Shown one piece after another: positions 22,215 to 34,076 of a DNA stretch of 64,000 bases (positions are counted from its first letter, which is position 1; every line of letters starts with the position of its first letter). This DNA is from Symsagittifera roscoffensis. Lineage: Eukaryota > Xenacoelomorpha > Acoela > Convolutidae. The DNA is taken from contig NC_087065.1 of assembly GCF_963678635.1 (NCBI RefSeq), positions 43,837,430 to 43,901,429 of the forward strand, written 5' to 3'. The position numbers and the translations under genes were made by a program. The notes beneath the pieces are model-generated. The model saw only the letters and a program-made list of their open reading frames with translations. It ran no database searches and had not been told where the DNA came from.

Positions 22215-23066
22215 ATGCCAATGTCAGTATCAAATGGAGTTTTCTGCATCGGTTTTTATGTTCTGATTCTATTTCTCTGTGACGCTTCGCTATCAAATGA
22301 CATAGTTGTTAACAGTTCACGTGAATCAGGATGGTCCTCCGTGTTGTTCGTAATTCCAATTGATGTTCCTCATAACTTCCTATGGAACACATGTCGCTTG
22401 AACAGCGTATACTACTGTCTGCATGCTTTTATGACAGAAAACAACCAATCAGATTGGGCGTATGAACGCAGACCTGGCAATGAGTTAAGGTCGACTGACC
22501 CTACAATAAAAATGCTACGATTTCTCAAAGCCTTTGCGAATGCTGAGTGCCTCAAAAATTTTGAACCATTTAGGACTAAGCATAACTTGTTTGTCTTCCG
22601 AGATGGCTGTTGTATAGCTCATTACTGTCATTATTTTACATTTGGTTTCACCGAAGCCTTATTGACACCGAAGGAATATTACAATCGAATCACTGATTAC
22701 TCGGAAAATGGAAAAGTTTTGAACTACATTATGGCGTATTATTCCCCCAGATGTGAAATGAATATCATAATGGAACTGGGATTTGGTGTAGGAGAATTAA
22801 AACGTGTCAACCATTTTGGGGGAAATGAACTGCAACGAGAGGGTGTACCTTACCTTCTAAAAGTCGGATATCATTGGACGCCTGAAGTTCCGTATGACAA
22901 CCCTGGAGATTTCATAACTTTTGGTTGGTTTAAAAAGAAGGTAATTTGCGCCGATCGTCCATGGATTTGCGGAAAAATGAAACTAAGGTTCATCAGAAAA
23001 CCAAGATTGTGGTGGAGAAAACATTTTGGAGCTCAGCCACACTTTTCCAACAATTTAGAGTTCTAA
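22215..23066 (+). CDS. secreted cysteine-rich protein, paralog 2 (283 aa)
   Basis: Intact single-exon frame. ATG 22215 is preceded by an in-frame TAA at 22206, which fixes the start unless an upstream exon exists. The N-terminus is a clear signal peptide (hydrophobic to about residue 25, ending near DASLS). Then come the sequon VVNSS, the W.SVLFVIPIDVPHN block, YYCLHA, KHNLFVFRDGCC, YCHYFTFG, PKEYY.RITDYSE, IMAYYSP, GYHWTP and PWICG, and a basic WWRKHFG tail. All nine mature cysteines of paralog 1 are present. The odd count leaves one for an intermolecular bond or metal. Family and function are unknown. It is probably an extracellular structural or defence protein, but that is only a guess. 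Confidence 0.88.
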   Translation: MPMSVSNGVFCIGFYVLILFLCDASLSNDIVVNSSRESGWSSVLFVIPIDVPHNFLWNTCRLNSVYYCLHAFMTENNQSDWAYERRPGNELRSTDPTIKMLRFLKAFANAECLKNFEPFRTKHNLFVFRDGCCIAHYCHYFTFGFTEALLTPKEYYNRITDYSENGKVLNYIMAYYSPRCEMNIIMELGFGVGELKRVNHFGGNELQREGVPYLLKVGYHWTPEVPYDNPGDFITFGWFKKKVICADRPWICGKMKLRFIRKPRLWWRKHFGAQPHFSNNLEF

Positions 23067-23204
23067 TTTTGCACGAAAAATTTTTTCTAGTCATTTGGAG
23101 AACTCAGCAGTGGCGTGTACACAATTTTTCGAGGGGAGCCGGGAAAGTTTTGTGTACCTTTTATTAAGTTGACCCAATTGATTTTCTGTTCTCTCCAATA
23201 ACAC

Positions 23205-23400
23205 TGAATGAGTCTTGTTCGAGGTTCAATAACTTATTAAGTTCCCATTAGGTACAGGGTCAGTTCATCAAGCTATTTTATTTTTGGCCGTTTTTTTTGT
23301 GCAACTACCTAGTCTTATTCTAGTACCGGTCTCAACCGTACTCTAATTTCCTAGGTCCCAATATATCCTAATCAAGTATTGGTACATACAAGTTACGTTC
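23205..23400 (-). repeat. LTR-like segment, copy C
   Basis: Direct repeat of the block at 25505-25690 (TTGTTCGAG, GGTTCAATAACT, TTTTGTGCAACT, TAGTACCGGTCT). With the decayed coding region between, these look like the two LTRs of one dead, leftward-facing element of about 2.5 kb. Confidence 0.4.
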
Positions 23401-23461
23401 GGGAAATTTTTTTTTGCAACATAAATGGTCTCCTCCGACTGAGAACAGCCAGGTTACATGT

Positions 23462-23662
23462 CAGTATTTAGACAGCCGCGTATTCATACTGGTCAGTATT
23501 TAGACAAATACTGTTTCAACCAATCAGAATCGAGACAAAGAAGAAATTAATAAATAATTATTATTTATTTTGGATTATTTATGTTTTTTCTCGATTCTGA
23601 TTGGTTCATACAGTATTTGTCTAAATACTGACCAGTATGAATACGCGGCTGTCTAAATACTG
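23462..23662. mobile_element. fold-back MITE with near-perfect arms
   Basis: 201-bp inverted repeat starting CAGTATTTAGACAGCC and ending GGCTGTCTAAATACTG. The arms are about 70 bp and continue through CATACTGGTCAGTATTTAGA and CCAATCAGAATCGAGA, with a short AT-rich loop. The tip motif CAGTATTTAGACA recurs inside each arm. It appears to sit inside the decayed LTR element. GAACAGCCAG occurs in both flanks, but not immediately at the ends. Confidence 0.8.
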
Positions 23663-23967
23663 GCTGCACTCCGAACAGCCAGTTTTACAATTGAGCATAA
23701 AATTGACAGTAATGGAATATAATTGATTAGTAATAAAAACTTTCCAATCATAATTAAAACAAAAAATGAAAAGCGTGAAGCTGCTAATAATTAATGAAAG
23801 TCGCACCCAATCGTCGGAGTTAACTAAAAATCTTAAATGTTTTGAACGATAGTTATTTGATTGTTTTCTTTGAACAGCTCTCGATTGGTTTCTCCTTCTT
23901 TTGCATGTTTCAATTAATACCTATTGTGCATGGTGTTCTTTGTCATGTTTGATTTTGCATATGGGTG

Positions 23968-24930
23968 TTATATTCCAGCAGGTAGTGTTTCACTGCCAGA
24001 AAGGGTTGGACTGCTGGATTCCACTACTTTTTTCTCGGCGATATCGATTGTTGAGTTATGTGCGGATTTCCATAAGAGCGTTTGGAGTGAGGTAAATGGC
24101 ACAGGGTTTGATGAAGAGATTGAACGACATTTTTTTGTTTCAATGGCACTGAACTCATCTTTCTTCCCATATAAAAATGCCTTCTTGGTTTGCGGGTCGC
24201 AACCAGAACCTCCATACTGTGTCGGTTGCTTTTTTTGTTCCCAATTGTGTTGCCTTAAAGTTGGTGAAAAATATTTGCCGTACAAAACAATTATAACACT
24301 CTTGGGTACTGTTGAGTTGAGTTTTTGTATGAGTTTGGTAAATTTTGTGCAGAAATTTTTCTTATAAATTTGTTAATTTTGGAGAAAGGGCCACACTAGA
24401 ACCACTCTGACTAAAAATTATGCGGAATCAAAATGGTTGTCAGAGCGGTAAATTACTAAGTATATTTTATACCGTAACAGTGTATGTTATGGTCCTAGTA
24501 ACTGTGTTTGACTTAATTGTACCCAAAATTCAATAGTAAAGTGATTCCTAATTTCTACTGCAATTTCACCTGTTTGGATCGTATCATTCTGTATTTGTTC
24601 ATCAATATTAGGAGTTTTTTGTGAAATGTATGTGTCTTAAAACAGAGATGATTGTACTATAGGGTACGTTAATAGTTGTCTTTTGATTTTGCTTTGTGGA
24701 AATCAATTTTACCACGGACTATTTCCAGTATTGAATGCATTTCCTGGAAGAGTTATTATGCATTCTGCCCATCCTCAGTTCCCATTTGTATTTGCTACTA
24801 CTTGGAATGGTAAGAGGTCATCTGCACTAGTTTTGAAATCATTGTTTCTAATTTTGTTTTTGCCTATTGGTTTTAGGGGTATTGTTGTGACTGTTGTTTT
24901 AAATTTATCTTTAATTGGCTGGCACTTTGA
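23968..24930 (-). pseudogene. decayed retroelement-like coding region
   Basis: On the minus strand one frame is kept for about 320 codons but broken by at least seven stops. The last 130 codons are open (YGKYFSPTLRQHNWEQKK ... SSSPTLSGSETLP). No domain recognised. The retained frame and the flanking LTR-like repeats are the reasons to call it a dead element. An opposite-strand ORF of 147 codons (23924-24367) is phenylalanine/cysteine-rich and is judged a shadow. Confidence 0.3.
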
Positions 24931-25504
24931 ATAGTTTAAAGATTACGTGTTTTCTACATTTTTTCTTCGCGTTTTTACGGATGTTTTAAATTTTTTTCTG
25001 TATTAGAGCATGTGTGAACCTTATTTGATACTCTTTTCAAATGCTTAAAACTTACTTCTGAATCCGATCGTTGAAATTTTTTTCTTAATTTATGCAGTGC
25101 TTCTTGAAGTTATGTTTTTTCTGGATAATAAATCTGATATGGTTATAATAAATCTTATAATTCTTCTACGAATTGGTTACTGTGTATGTCGATAACTCTT
25201 AATTTCCAATGGATCTTTCTGACAAAAGATGTAATTAGATGATGAGGATTTTGATATTTTAATTGTTTCTTAAACTGTTACTTCTTAGTTTGTGGGATCG
25301 TAACCTAATTGTTCCCAGAGGTTTTGGGTAGTTGGTAACATGACGGATTGTATCGAGACAGTGAATCAGATGAGAACTGTTAGACGTTTCTAGTTGGGAC
25401 TAAATATAGTCTTCGTTTTCATTTTGAACTTTGGACTGAAAATTTATCGTCGGAATAATTGAGACGTAGAAACCCAAGTCTTTTAAAGGAATCTAATGAA
25501 GTTT

Positions 25505-25690
25505 TAGTTCTAATATTGTTCGAGACTTGTTGGTCGCATCAAATAAATTTAGTTACAGGTTCAATAACTCTGTTCGCCTCGCTGTCTCAATTTAGGTTGG
25601 ATAGTTTTGTGCAACTCTCTTGTCTCGTACCGATCTAACCTTATCTAACCTTAAATCTTCCGAGCAAAAACTCTTCTTTGGAAAAAAAAC
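25505..25690 (-). repeat. LTR-like segment, copy B
   Basis: See copy C at 23205. Ordered blocks TTGTTCGAGACTTG, GGTTCAATAACTCTGT, GGTTGGATAG, GTGCAACT and GTACCGATCTAACCTTA. Confidence 0.4.
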
Positions 25691-25762
25691 TTAACAAAAA
25701 TGACGTTTAAGGGAAATTATTGGAAGGCTTTGACTGAATAAACTGCGTCCTTTTCTGTCAGA

Positions 25763-25893
25763 GGCGGATCTAAGATTTTCAAAAGTGGGGGGGGGGGGGG
25801 GGGGGGGAGGCTGATTAAAAAAAAATTGTACGTTTTGTCAATTCTTTTAAATCGACTGAGGGGAAAGAGCGTCCCTCCTAAATCCGCTACTTT
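25763..25893. mobile_element. short deletion derivative of hAT-type MITE
   Basis: The ends GGCGGATCTAAGATTTT and CCTAAATCCGC match the termini of the element at 52823, with the usual long G run inside the left end but almost no interior. Confidence 0.55.
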
Positions 25894-25945
25894 TTTCAGT
25901 GTCTATTGGCGCCCTTATACTCTTTTTGGAAGGTCCAACCAAATT

Positions 25946-27826
25946 GGTGTCTTAAACTAATGCCAGAGAAGGCCAAGGGAATAGTTTGGCAACCATAACA
26001 GAGGGGAAGTATAGCACGGTAGAGTTGAATCAGAATAGGACATGACCTCATGTCTAGATATTAGTTAGCGCACCTATCGTAACGTAAAAGCTATGCTTAC
26101 AACAATGATGGCCGATACAAAGTGGTTTTGAGGTGTGCAGTGTGCTGGAAACACTACATAAAACATCTTATAGATACATACATAGCGAGCTACCGAAGTT
26201 CACCTCATGACATTGCCCGGTCAAAAAAACTTTAGCGATGAATGTAGGCTAAACTTTCAAGGCAGAACTTACAATTTGCGGATTCCAATTACATTTTGCG
26301 GTTTTCACTTACAGTTGCGGATTCCGCAACAGCTCAATTTAACTATACATATGTCTCATTATTGTTCCGACTTTCGATACAAAAGTAACGGAATATTTGT
26401 GCTCGGGGTGGGTTTTTTTTTTCTTCAGACAAATTTCGACTTTTTAACTAGCCATTTTTGACGGAATTTTTTTTTTATCATTCAAAAGGTATTGTTGTTC
26501 TGAGCTTAAATTTGAAAAAATATTTCACCTGTGATCAGTTTTCGCAAAGTTATGGGGGTTTAAAGATTGGCATTTTGGCCAATTTGGGACAAGTAACGCG
26601 CGATATATTTCGCGCTATTAACGCGTGAGCGTAGATTTAATCCGTCTTAGAAATCGTTCCAAATTGGTTGAAAGAAGCTTATTTGCCATAATTGATTTGT
26701 TACTAGAAGCTAAATTTATCACTTTGTACTTTATATGGCGTGTGGGGGGATGATTTTCACAAAAAATCTAAAAAAACTTTTACAATTTTTTTTTCATTTT
26801 TTTTAAATTTAATTTTTTCATCTTATTTCTGCATAATAGACCTTAAAGGCAGTCGGAACATTCAGGGCTTCGCCCTGATACGAGCAGTCTTGTTTGTTTG
26901 TGGATTCCACAAACTGTTCTGAATTCCGCAAATACTTGCTTTCAAATTTCGCATTAGGTCCTTGCTTTCAAATTTCGCATTGCTTAAGATAAGAATTCCA
27001 GCTCTAGCTTTTAATGGTCATATGCAAGTTCAGTAATAAACAAAACTCGGAAATCACTTACAGTTTACGGATTCCACTTACTTTTGTGGATTCCACTTAC
27101 ATTTTGGTTGAATCCACTTACAGTTGCGGAATCCAGAGCAACTAAATTCACAGCAACTAGTTTGACCTCGTAATGTTATTACGCAAGCTATCCCTCAAAA
27201 AAAAGTCGTTCCAATTTAAGTAGGAATTCCAGTTTAAACTAAAACTAAATACGTGAACAGCTCAAATTATAATTGATATTCTGTTTATTTTCGGCAGTTT
27301 AAATTTACTTTTCATCGAAAAATTGTTGTAAAAGAAACTGATCAAAACCAGGGGGAGGGGTATTCAACAGTGCCGAAGTAAAACAGTGGCAAAAAAAGGC
27401 TGTAAAATTTCAGAATAATATGAACTCATTTTCTTAAAAGCGGGAGTTTACTGTCGCTCACTCTCAAAGAAAATCACTCCAACTTTTGTGCCAAAATGTC
27501 GTTCAACAGTGCCGAAGTACAACAGTGCCGAAAAAGGCGATAAAATTTCAGAATAATTTAAACGCATTTTCTAAAGAGCGGGAGTTTACTGACGCTAATT
27601 ATCAAAGAAAATGGCGGAATCCCTCATACGCGAAGGACCGAAAAATAAAAATCAACCAATCAGATTTCAGTTACCTAGAATTTGGAAAGAAAGTAAACAA
27701 TTCCAGGGACTGAGTTTTGATGATGGCCGAATATAAAAACCGCAGAAATATGAAAAATTTTCAAATTGTCACTGACCACCGCCGAATTGAGACAAATTTT
27801 TTTTCAAGGGTTTTGTTATGAAAGAA
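25946..27826. repeat. recent tandem duplication, unit A
   Basis: Starts GGTGTCTTAAACTAATGCC and ends ...GTTATGAAAGAA. It is followed directly by unit B at a period of 1881 bp. It contains a (G)CGGATTCCACTTAC short repeat split by a Helentron-like insertion, and an internal duplication built on CAACAGTGCCGAAGTA at about 27367 and 27507. No gene. Confidence 0.95.
26364..26892 (+). mobile_element. Helentron-like non-autonomous element, copy 4 (reference copy)
   Basis: 529 bp, in order: GTTCCGACTTTCG tip, AAAGTAACGGAATATTTG, ACTTTTTAACTAGCCA, CTGTGATCAGTTTTCGCAAAG, GGCCAATTTGGGACA, TAACGCGCGATATATTTCGC, GTGTGGGGGGATGAT, subterminal AGTCGGAAC (inverse of the tip GTTCCGACT), hairpin CAGGGCTTCGCCCTG, and tail ATACGAGCAGTCTTG. 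T lies on both sides and there is no target duplication. This matches Helentron/Helitron2 architecture (asymmetric inverted repeats, 3' hairpin, T|T insertion). It carries no coding capacity, so it must be mobilised in trans. Confidence 0.75.
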
Positions 27827-29698
27827 GGTGTCTTAAACTAATGCCAGAGAAGGCCAAGGGAATAGTTTGGCAACCATAACAGAGGGGAAGTATAGCACGG
27901 TAGAGTTGAATCAGAATAGGACATGACCTCATGTCTAGATATTAGTTAGCGCACCTATCGTAACGTAAAAGCTATGCTTACAACAATGATGGCCGATACA
28001 AAGTGGTGTGCAGTGTGCTGGAAACACTACATAAAACATCTTATAGATACATACATAGCGAGCTACCGAAGTTCACCTCATGACATTGCCCGGTCAAAAA
28101 AACGTTAGCGATGAATGTAGGCTAAACTTTCAAGGCAGAACTTACAATTTGCGGATTCCAATTACATTTTGCGGTTTTCACTTACAGTTGCGGATTCCGC
28201 AACAGCTCAATTTAATTATACATATGTCTCATTATTGTTCCGACTTTCGATACAAAAGTAACGGAATATTTGTGCTCGGGATGGGTTTTTTTTTCTTCAG
28301 ACAAATTTCGACTTTTTAACTAGCCATTTTTGACGGAATTTTTTTTTATCATTCAAAAGGTATTGTTGTTCTGAGCTTAAATTTGAAAAAATATTTCACC
28401 TGTGATCAGTTTTCGCAAAGTTATGGGGGTTTAAAGATTGGCATTTTGGCCAATTTGGGACAAGTAACGCGCGATATATTTCGCGCTATTAACGCGTAAG
28501 CGTAGATTTAATCCGTCTTAGAAATCGTTCCAAATTGGTTGAAAGAAGCTTATTTGCCATAATTGATTTGTTACTAGAAGCTAAATTTATCACTTTGTAC
28601 TTTATATGGCGTGTGGGGGGATGATTTTCACAAAAAATCTAAAAAAACTTTTACAATTTTTTTTTCATTTTTTTTAAATTTAATTTTTTCATCTTATTTC
28701 TGCATAATAGACCTTAAAGGCAGTCGGAACATTCAGGGCTTCGCCCTGATACGAGCAGTCTTGTTTGTTTGTGGATTCCACAAACTGTTCTGAATTCCGC
28801 AAATACTTGCTTTCAAATTTCGCATTAGGTCCTTGCTTTCAAATTTCGCATTGCTTAAGATAAGAATTCCAGCTCTAGCTTTTAATGGTCATATGCAAGT
28901 TCAGTAATAAACAAAACTCGGAAATCACTTACAGTTTACGGATTCCACTTACTTTTGTGGATTCCACTTACATTTTGTTGAATCCACTTACAGTTGCGGA
29001 ATCCAGAGCAACTAAATTCACAGCAACTAGTTTGACCTCGTAATGTTATTACGCAAGCTATCCCTCAAAAAAAAGTCGTTCCAATTTAAGTAGGAATTCC
29101 AGTTTAAACTAAAACTAAATACGTGAACAGCTCAAATTATAATTGATATTCTGTTTATTTTCGGCAGTTTAAATTTACTTTTCATCGAAAAATTGTTGTA
29201 AAAGAAACTGATCAAAACCAGGGGGAGGGGTATTCAACAGTGCCGAAGTAAAACAGTGGCAAAAAAAGGCCGTAAAATTTCAGAATAATATGAACTCATT
29301 TTCTTAAAAGCGGGAGTTTACTGTCGCTCACTCTCAAAGAAAATCACTCCAACTTTTGTGCCAAAATGTCGTTCAACAGTGCCGAAGTACAACAGTGCCG
29401 AAAAAGGCGATAAAATTTCAGAATAATTTAAACGCATTTTTTTAAAGAGCGGGAGTTTACTGACGCTAATTATCAAAGAAAATGGCGGAATCCCTCATAC
29501 GCGAAGGACCGAAAAATAAAAATCAACCAATCAGATTTCAGTTACCTAGAATTTGGAAAGAAAGTAAACAATTCCAGGGACTGAGTTTTGATGATGGCCG
29601 AATATAAAAACCGCAGAAATATGAAAAATTTTCAAATTGTCACTGACCACCGCCGAATTGAGACAAATTTTTTTTCAAGGGTTTTGTTATGAAAGAAG
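27827..29698. repeat. recent tandem duplication, unit B
   Basis: Almost identical to unit A over its whole length. Differences are a small deletion beside GTGGTGTGCAG and a handful of substitutions or run-length changes. Ends at GAAAGAAG before CAAGATATT. Confidence 0.95.
28237..28763 (+). mobile_element. Helentron-like element, copy 5
   Basis: The copy carried inside duplication unit B. It is a duplicate of copy 4, not an independent insertion. Confidence 0.75.
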
Positions 29699-30055
29699 CA
29701 AGATATTATTGCTTCATTTATTTCACTATAGTTGAATAGCAATTATTATTTTTTTAAATTTGACTTTCGGCTAATTTTGTCTTCGGTTCTTGGCCCATAA
29801 GTCTTTTTTCGTCCATTCGCTCTTTCGCGCATGAGAATAGCCTCCAAGAAAATCACTCAATTTTGGGCCGCATAACAGAAAAAAAAACCGGAACTTTTAA
29901 ACAATCAACTAAGTCAAACAAAGGAATTAAAATAACAGGTTCAAGAAAATTATGCAGCAAGAGAAAACAACTCCCCTAGAAAACAAAGAAAACAAAACAA
30001 GAAACTAACCGTTGTTATATACGAGACCTACAAACCGGAATTATCGAAACTTGAA
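29699..30055. other. no feature recognised
   Basis: AT-rich spacer between the duplication and the next mobile element. No ORF or repeat noted. Confidence 0.3.
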
Positions 30056-30466
30056 CAAGACTGATCGTATCGGGTCCAAGCCCTGAATAACTCGACTGCC
30101 TTTTAAGGTCCTTGGAGCACGAATAAAATGAAAAAACTAAATGTAACTAAAATCATCACCCCACACGCCTTATAAAGTACAAAGTGATACATTTTGCTTC
30201 TAATAACAAATCAATAATGGCATCCTTCAACCAATTTGGAACGATTTTTAAGGCGGGTTAAATATCAGCTTACGTGTTAATAGCGCGAAATATATTGCGC
30301 GTTAATTGTCTCAAATTGGCCCAAATTAAGCTCAGGACAACAATACCTTTTGACTGACATTTAAAAATGCCGTCTAAAAAGCTAGGTAAAAATTCAAAAT
30401 TTGTCTAAAGAAAAAAATCCACCACGAGCACAAATATTCCGTTACTTTCATTACGAAAGTCGGACC
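30056..30466 (-). mobile_element. Helentron-like element, copy 6
   Basis: Reversed, shorter, diverged copy from CAAGACTGATCG to TTACGAAAGTCGGACC. The 3' hairpin is mutated (GGGTCCAAGCCCTG). T|T flanks are retained in element orientation. Confidence 0.7.
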
Positions 30467-31921
30467 ATTAATAAAAATACCTGAGTAATAAATCTCACAC
30501 GTTGGAACAAAAATTGTTGGATTGCTGGAACAATAGTTTTCTTAGCAGTCTTTTTCCTCCTCTTGCTTCCGAAAAGTTTTTAGCGAATGCTTCTAAAGAT
30601 CTTGAAGTTTCTAAAGAAGTTTCCCCCCAAAGTTGAGTTACAAAAACAGAAATTCATTCTAAGATTTTCATTATTTTGCGGTAGCAACACAGAGTTCAAA
30701 CAAAATTTTGTGGTGCAATTTATGCAAAAAAGCAAAGATGCTCAAAGCATATTAACTGGAGTTGAATAAAAATTAAATTGAAAACAAAATTTGTAAATAA
30801 TAGAAGAAAAAAGTTTCTGTGCGTGTGCGTGCCTCTAATTGAATTCTTCCTATAAAAAATTACTCGACTGTGAAAGCTTACGTACATCGGCATATGAATA
30901 CGAGGAGTGCTATGTGCTAAAGGTTGATTGATTTTTGAATTTAGCCGAACTACTTCAATGAAGGGAAAATGGGTAGAAAAACGGAGTTATGTGACTTCTG
31001 CAACTGTTTTGCGGTTCTTTTTAAAATTTTTTTTTCCTAAACACGCCATCATTTTTGAGGGCGCGACATCTCAATCCTTAGTGTTCACTTAACCCATTGT
31101 TTATTTTATCATCGCTTCGTTGAAGACTAGTCACGGTGCACCACGGTTTTCTAAGGTTCGGTTTTTAAGCTCACATGCCGAACAAAATGTTTTAAAAAAC
31201 TAAGCAGCAGTGAAAGTTTTGTTTTTTTTTCTCTCAGAGCTTACTATAACTTATAAAAGAAAATTTGATTCACGAGCTTAGGTACCGGGCCACAAATATC
31301 TAGTCTGCTGTAAACTAAAAAAGGTTAGTTCGATAATTACAAAACCATCAGGTCAAATCAATTAAGGTGAAAAAAAACACGCAAATAGAGCAGCAGCAGA
31401 AGTGGTGAACGTCCGATTAAAATGATTAATTATTAATTTCAACAGAAGGATTAAAATCTTATAAATCCGAGTTTTGGTTTTGAAAAAATTCCGCAACCTT
31501 TGTTGCTTCCTAATTAATCAAAATCAATGAACACAAGAACTGAGTACGGAAAACTGAATGAGTTTGTTAGATCAACATAATGAAATCAAATAAATCCTCA
31601 CAAAAACTTTGTAGAAGACAGATTTCCAGAAAATAAGTTCAAAATGCGATGCCTGTGCATCAGCATAAAAAGTGTTTATGACTTAGCCTCCAGTTTATTT
31701 TTAAGGTCGTTCAGATTAGAAAAAAACAGGGAGTAACTCGACAAAAACGAAACCAATGGCCATAGGCTCAATAAAAAATCTAGACTTTTTAAATTGAAAC
31801 ACCTAGCAAAACTAGCACATATGCAAAATTTTGGGCAAATTTTGTACATTTGGCAAAAGCGTTGGCAAATAGCTTGTGTATAAAACTGATTCCTTCACGT
31901 CAAAAAAAATAAAAGTAATAG
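30467..31921. other. no gene seen
   Basis: About 1.45 kb of AT-rich sequence. The 60-codon frame at 30587 has no supporting features. No repeat boundary or RNA gene was identified. Confidence 0.3.
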
Positions 31922-32386
31922 AAGACTGCTCGTATCAGGGTGAAAACCTTAATTTCCGACTGCCTTCTAAGGTCTATAGAGCAGTAATAAGATGAAAATA
32001 TCAATTGTAATGAAATAAAACGAAAACTTTTTTTAAAAATTGAGATTTATGTGAATCTCCACACGTCATATAAAGTACAAAGTGATAGATTTCACTCCTG
32101 GTATTAAATCATTTATGGCAAATAAGCTTCCTTCAACCAATTTGAAACGATTTCTAAGACTGAATAAATCTCCCCTTACGCGTTAATAGTCTTAAATTGG
32201 CCGAAATGGCAATATTTAAACCCCCATAATTTTACGAAAAATGATCACAGGTGGAATATCTTTTCAAATTTAAGCTCAGGACCACAATACCTTTTACACG
32301 ATATTTTGAAAAATCAGTCATAAATAACTCTGTTAAAAAGTCGAAATTTGTCGATATTCCGTTACTTTCATTACAATAATCGGAAC
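31922..32386 (-). mobile_element. Helentron-like element, copy 7
   Basis: Reversed diverged copy from AAGACTGCTCGTATCAGGG to TCGGAAC. Both hairpins are weakened, and the 3' tip lacks the final G, with C rather than T next to it. Confidence 0.65.
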
Positions 32387-32765
32387 AATAGTTCAATGAA
32401 ACCGGCATAAATGAAAACCGAAAAGCTCGAAATTTATTAAGGACTACTCGTTTTGAGGTACTTTTGTTTTATCTTTCATTTTTTGTGCAATAAATTGGTA
32501 TTAGAACTTAAATGACATTGTGAAAAATTGCCGTGCCGGATTCAGTAACTTTTGTTAATCGCAATATAAATCTTTTTTATTGAAGCGTGATTTTGATGTT
32601 TAAGGCGTGAGAAAGCATTCATTTCATAAGGAACGAATGACGAAAGAAAATATTAGCCAAACGGAACTACAAATTTGATGCATTTTTGGTGTAAAAAAAT
32701 ACTTTGACAGGTTCGAAAATTTCGGGTTTTCGGCAGCACGGGCTTTCGGTTGCACTTTTGTTCTT

Positions 32766-32856
32766 TCAATGCCCAATTTTTGTCGTCCATCACAATAACT
32801 GATCGTCTTTAATGCCGTTAATGGACTTATTTGATGTTTTCATCAAAAAAGTTCAC
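32766..32856 (-). repeat. long-range inverted repeat, left copy
   Basis: Reverse complement of 38786-38877 with only a few differences, bounded by GTTCAC. It includes TTGATGTTTTCATCAA, a 6-bp stem with a 4-base loop. The pair encloses a LINE and a palindromic element. Confidence 0.8.
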
Positions 32857-33089
32857 CGGCTGACAAAAATTTTTGATACAAAATGTGCAAAGATATAACA
32901 AAAGTACCTCAGCAAATGTACATATGCTGAAAAATTTATTTGTTTTATTGCTTTTGCTAACATTTGAGAAAAAAAACAAAAGTTAGTGACTTATTTATCA
33001 GTCAAAAACGGTGACCTTCAAAGAGAAACAGTCGGTTCTAAACTGCTATTTTTGCTTGCCACGAATTTAAAACATCGCACACTTATTCA

Positions 33090-33995
33090 ATGACGAATCT
33101 CAATACTTTATTCGATGAAATAAAAGATACAGTAAATTTTGATCCTAAATTGAAAGACCTATTACAAGGGCTAATTGAGAATGTAAAAAATAAGGATGAT
33201 ATCATTGTTGGATTGAACAATCGGGTGCATTTTCTAGAGTATAAAGTTAATGAAATGGAAAGATATAGTTCAAAAGATTGTGTTGTTTTGCAAAATTTAC
33301 CTTTACGTTCCGGAAATTTTACCCAACATGTTCTGGCCTTTTTTTAATGTAGTTATGGGCGTTGAGGTGAACAGCTACGACCTGAAGGCATGCCATCCCC
33401 TCGGCCCTGTGAGTCAAAACCAAAAATGTGGGGTTATAGTGAAATTTGTCTACTTTGATATAAAAAACAGAATTATGGCAGGAAAAAGTTATTGAAAGAT
33501 TTTTTGCACCCTGTAAATAAGCAACCAGTGTATATAACAGAGAGACTTACTCAGCGCGATTCAGAGCTTCTTGATTATTCTCGGGGCTTGGGAATGTACA
33601 CAGTTACATATAATTGTGCTCCTCAAGTTTTCGTTTTGAAAGCAGATGGTGGATTTCAAAGGCACAATTTAGTTGATATTAAGGATGCTGATCAAATTTT
33701 CAATAACAAGAATCTAATGATGACAAGACAGGCAAATAATGCCAGAAAACAAATTCTTCGTGTGTTACAAAATCATTCAAACAACTTTTCTCGCCCTCCT
33801 ATTGTTTCAGTGAGGAAACGTGACAGAGAATTAACCCCAAAAAATGTGGAAAGAAACCATCTGATTGATGAACTGTACAGTAGGGTATCGGATCCCGTCA
33901 AATTGGTGCAATTTGTGGAATCACTTCAAAGAGAATCTCCACAGTCCAAATTCGTCAACAACGGAAAAAATAATCGTGAAAACGCTTCTGATTAG
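33090..33995 (+). pseudogene. second LINE, ORF1 (coiled coil plus RNA-binding), broken
   Basis: Starts at ATG 33090 with a coiled coil, then ERYSSKDCVVLQNLPL, then VKFVYFD and YITERLTQRD, and a polar C-terminal tail to 33995. Frame changes near 33345 and a stop near 33495 break it. The motif order equals that of ORF1 at 16961-17813, so the two LINEs belong to related families, here on the opposite strand. Confidence 0.8.
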
Positions 33996-34076
33996 TGGCA
34001 AAAGCATTCCATCTCTATTTACAGTTTTTTGCCGTAAATCTCTCTTGTTCCATTAAAAAAAACCTTTTGCGAGATA

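Noticed and set aside
23924-24367. Plus-strand ORF of 147 codons
   Set aside because: Phenylalanine- and cysteine-rich composition typical of the antisense of a lysine/glutamate-rich frame. The minus strand reads more like protein.
26740-28793. Two identical 60-codon ORFs
   Set aside because: Both lie inside the Helentron-like element, which is duplicated. Poly-T tracts give the phenylalanine-rich sequence.
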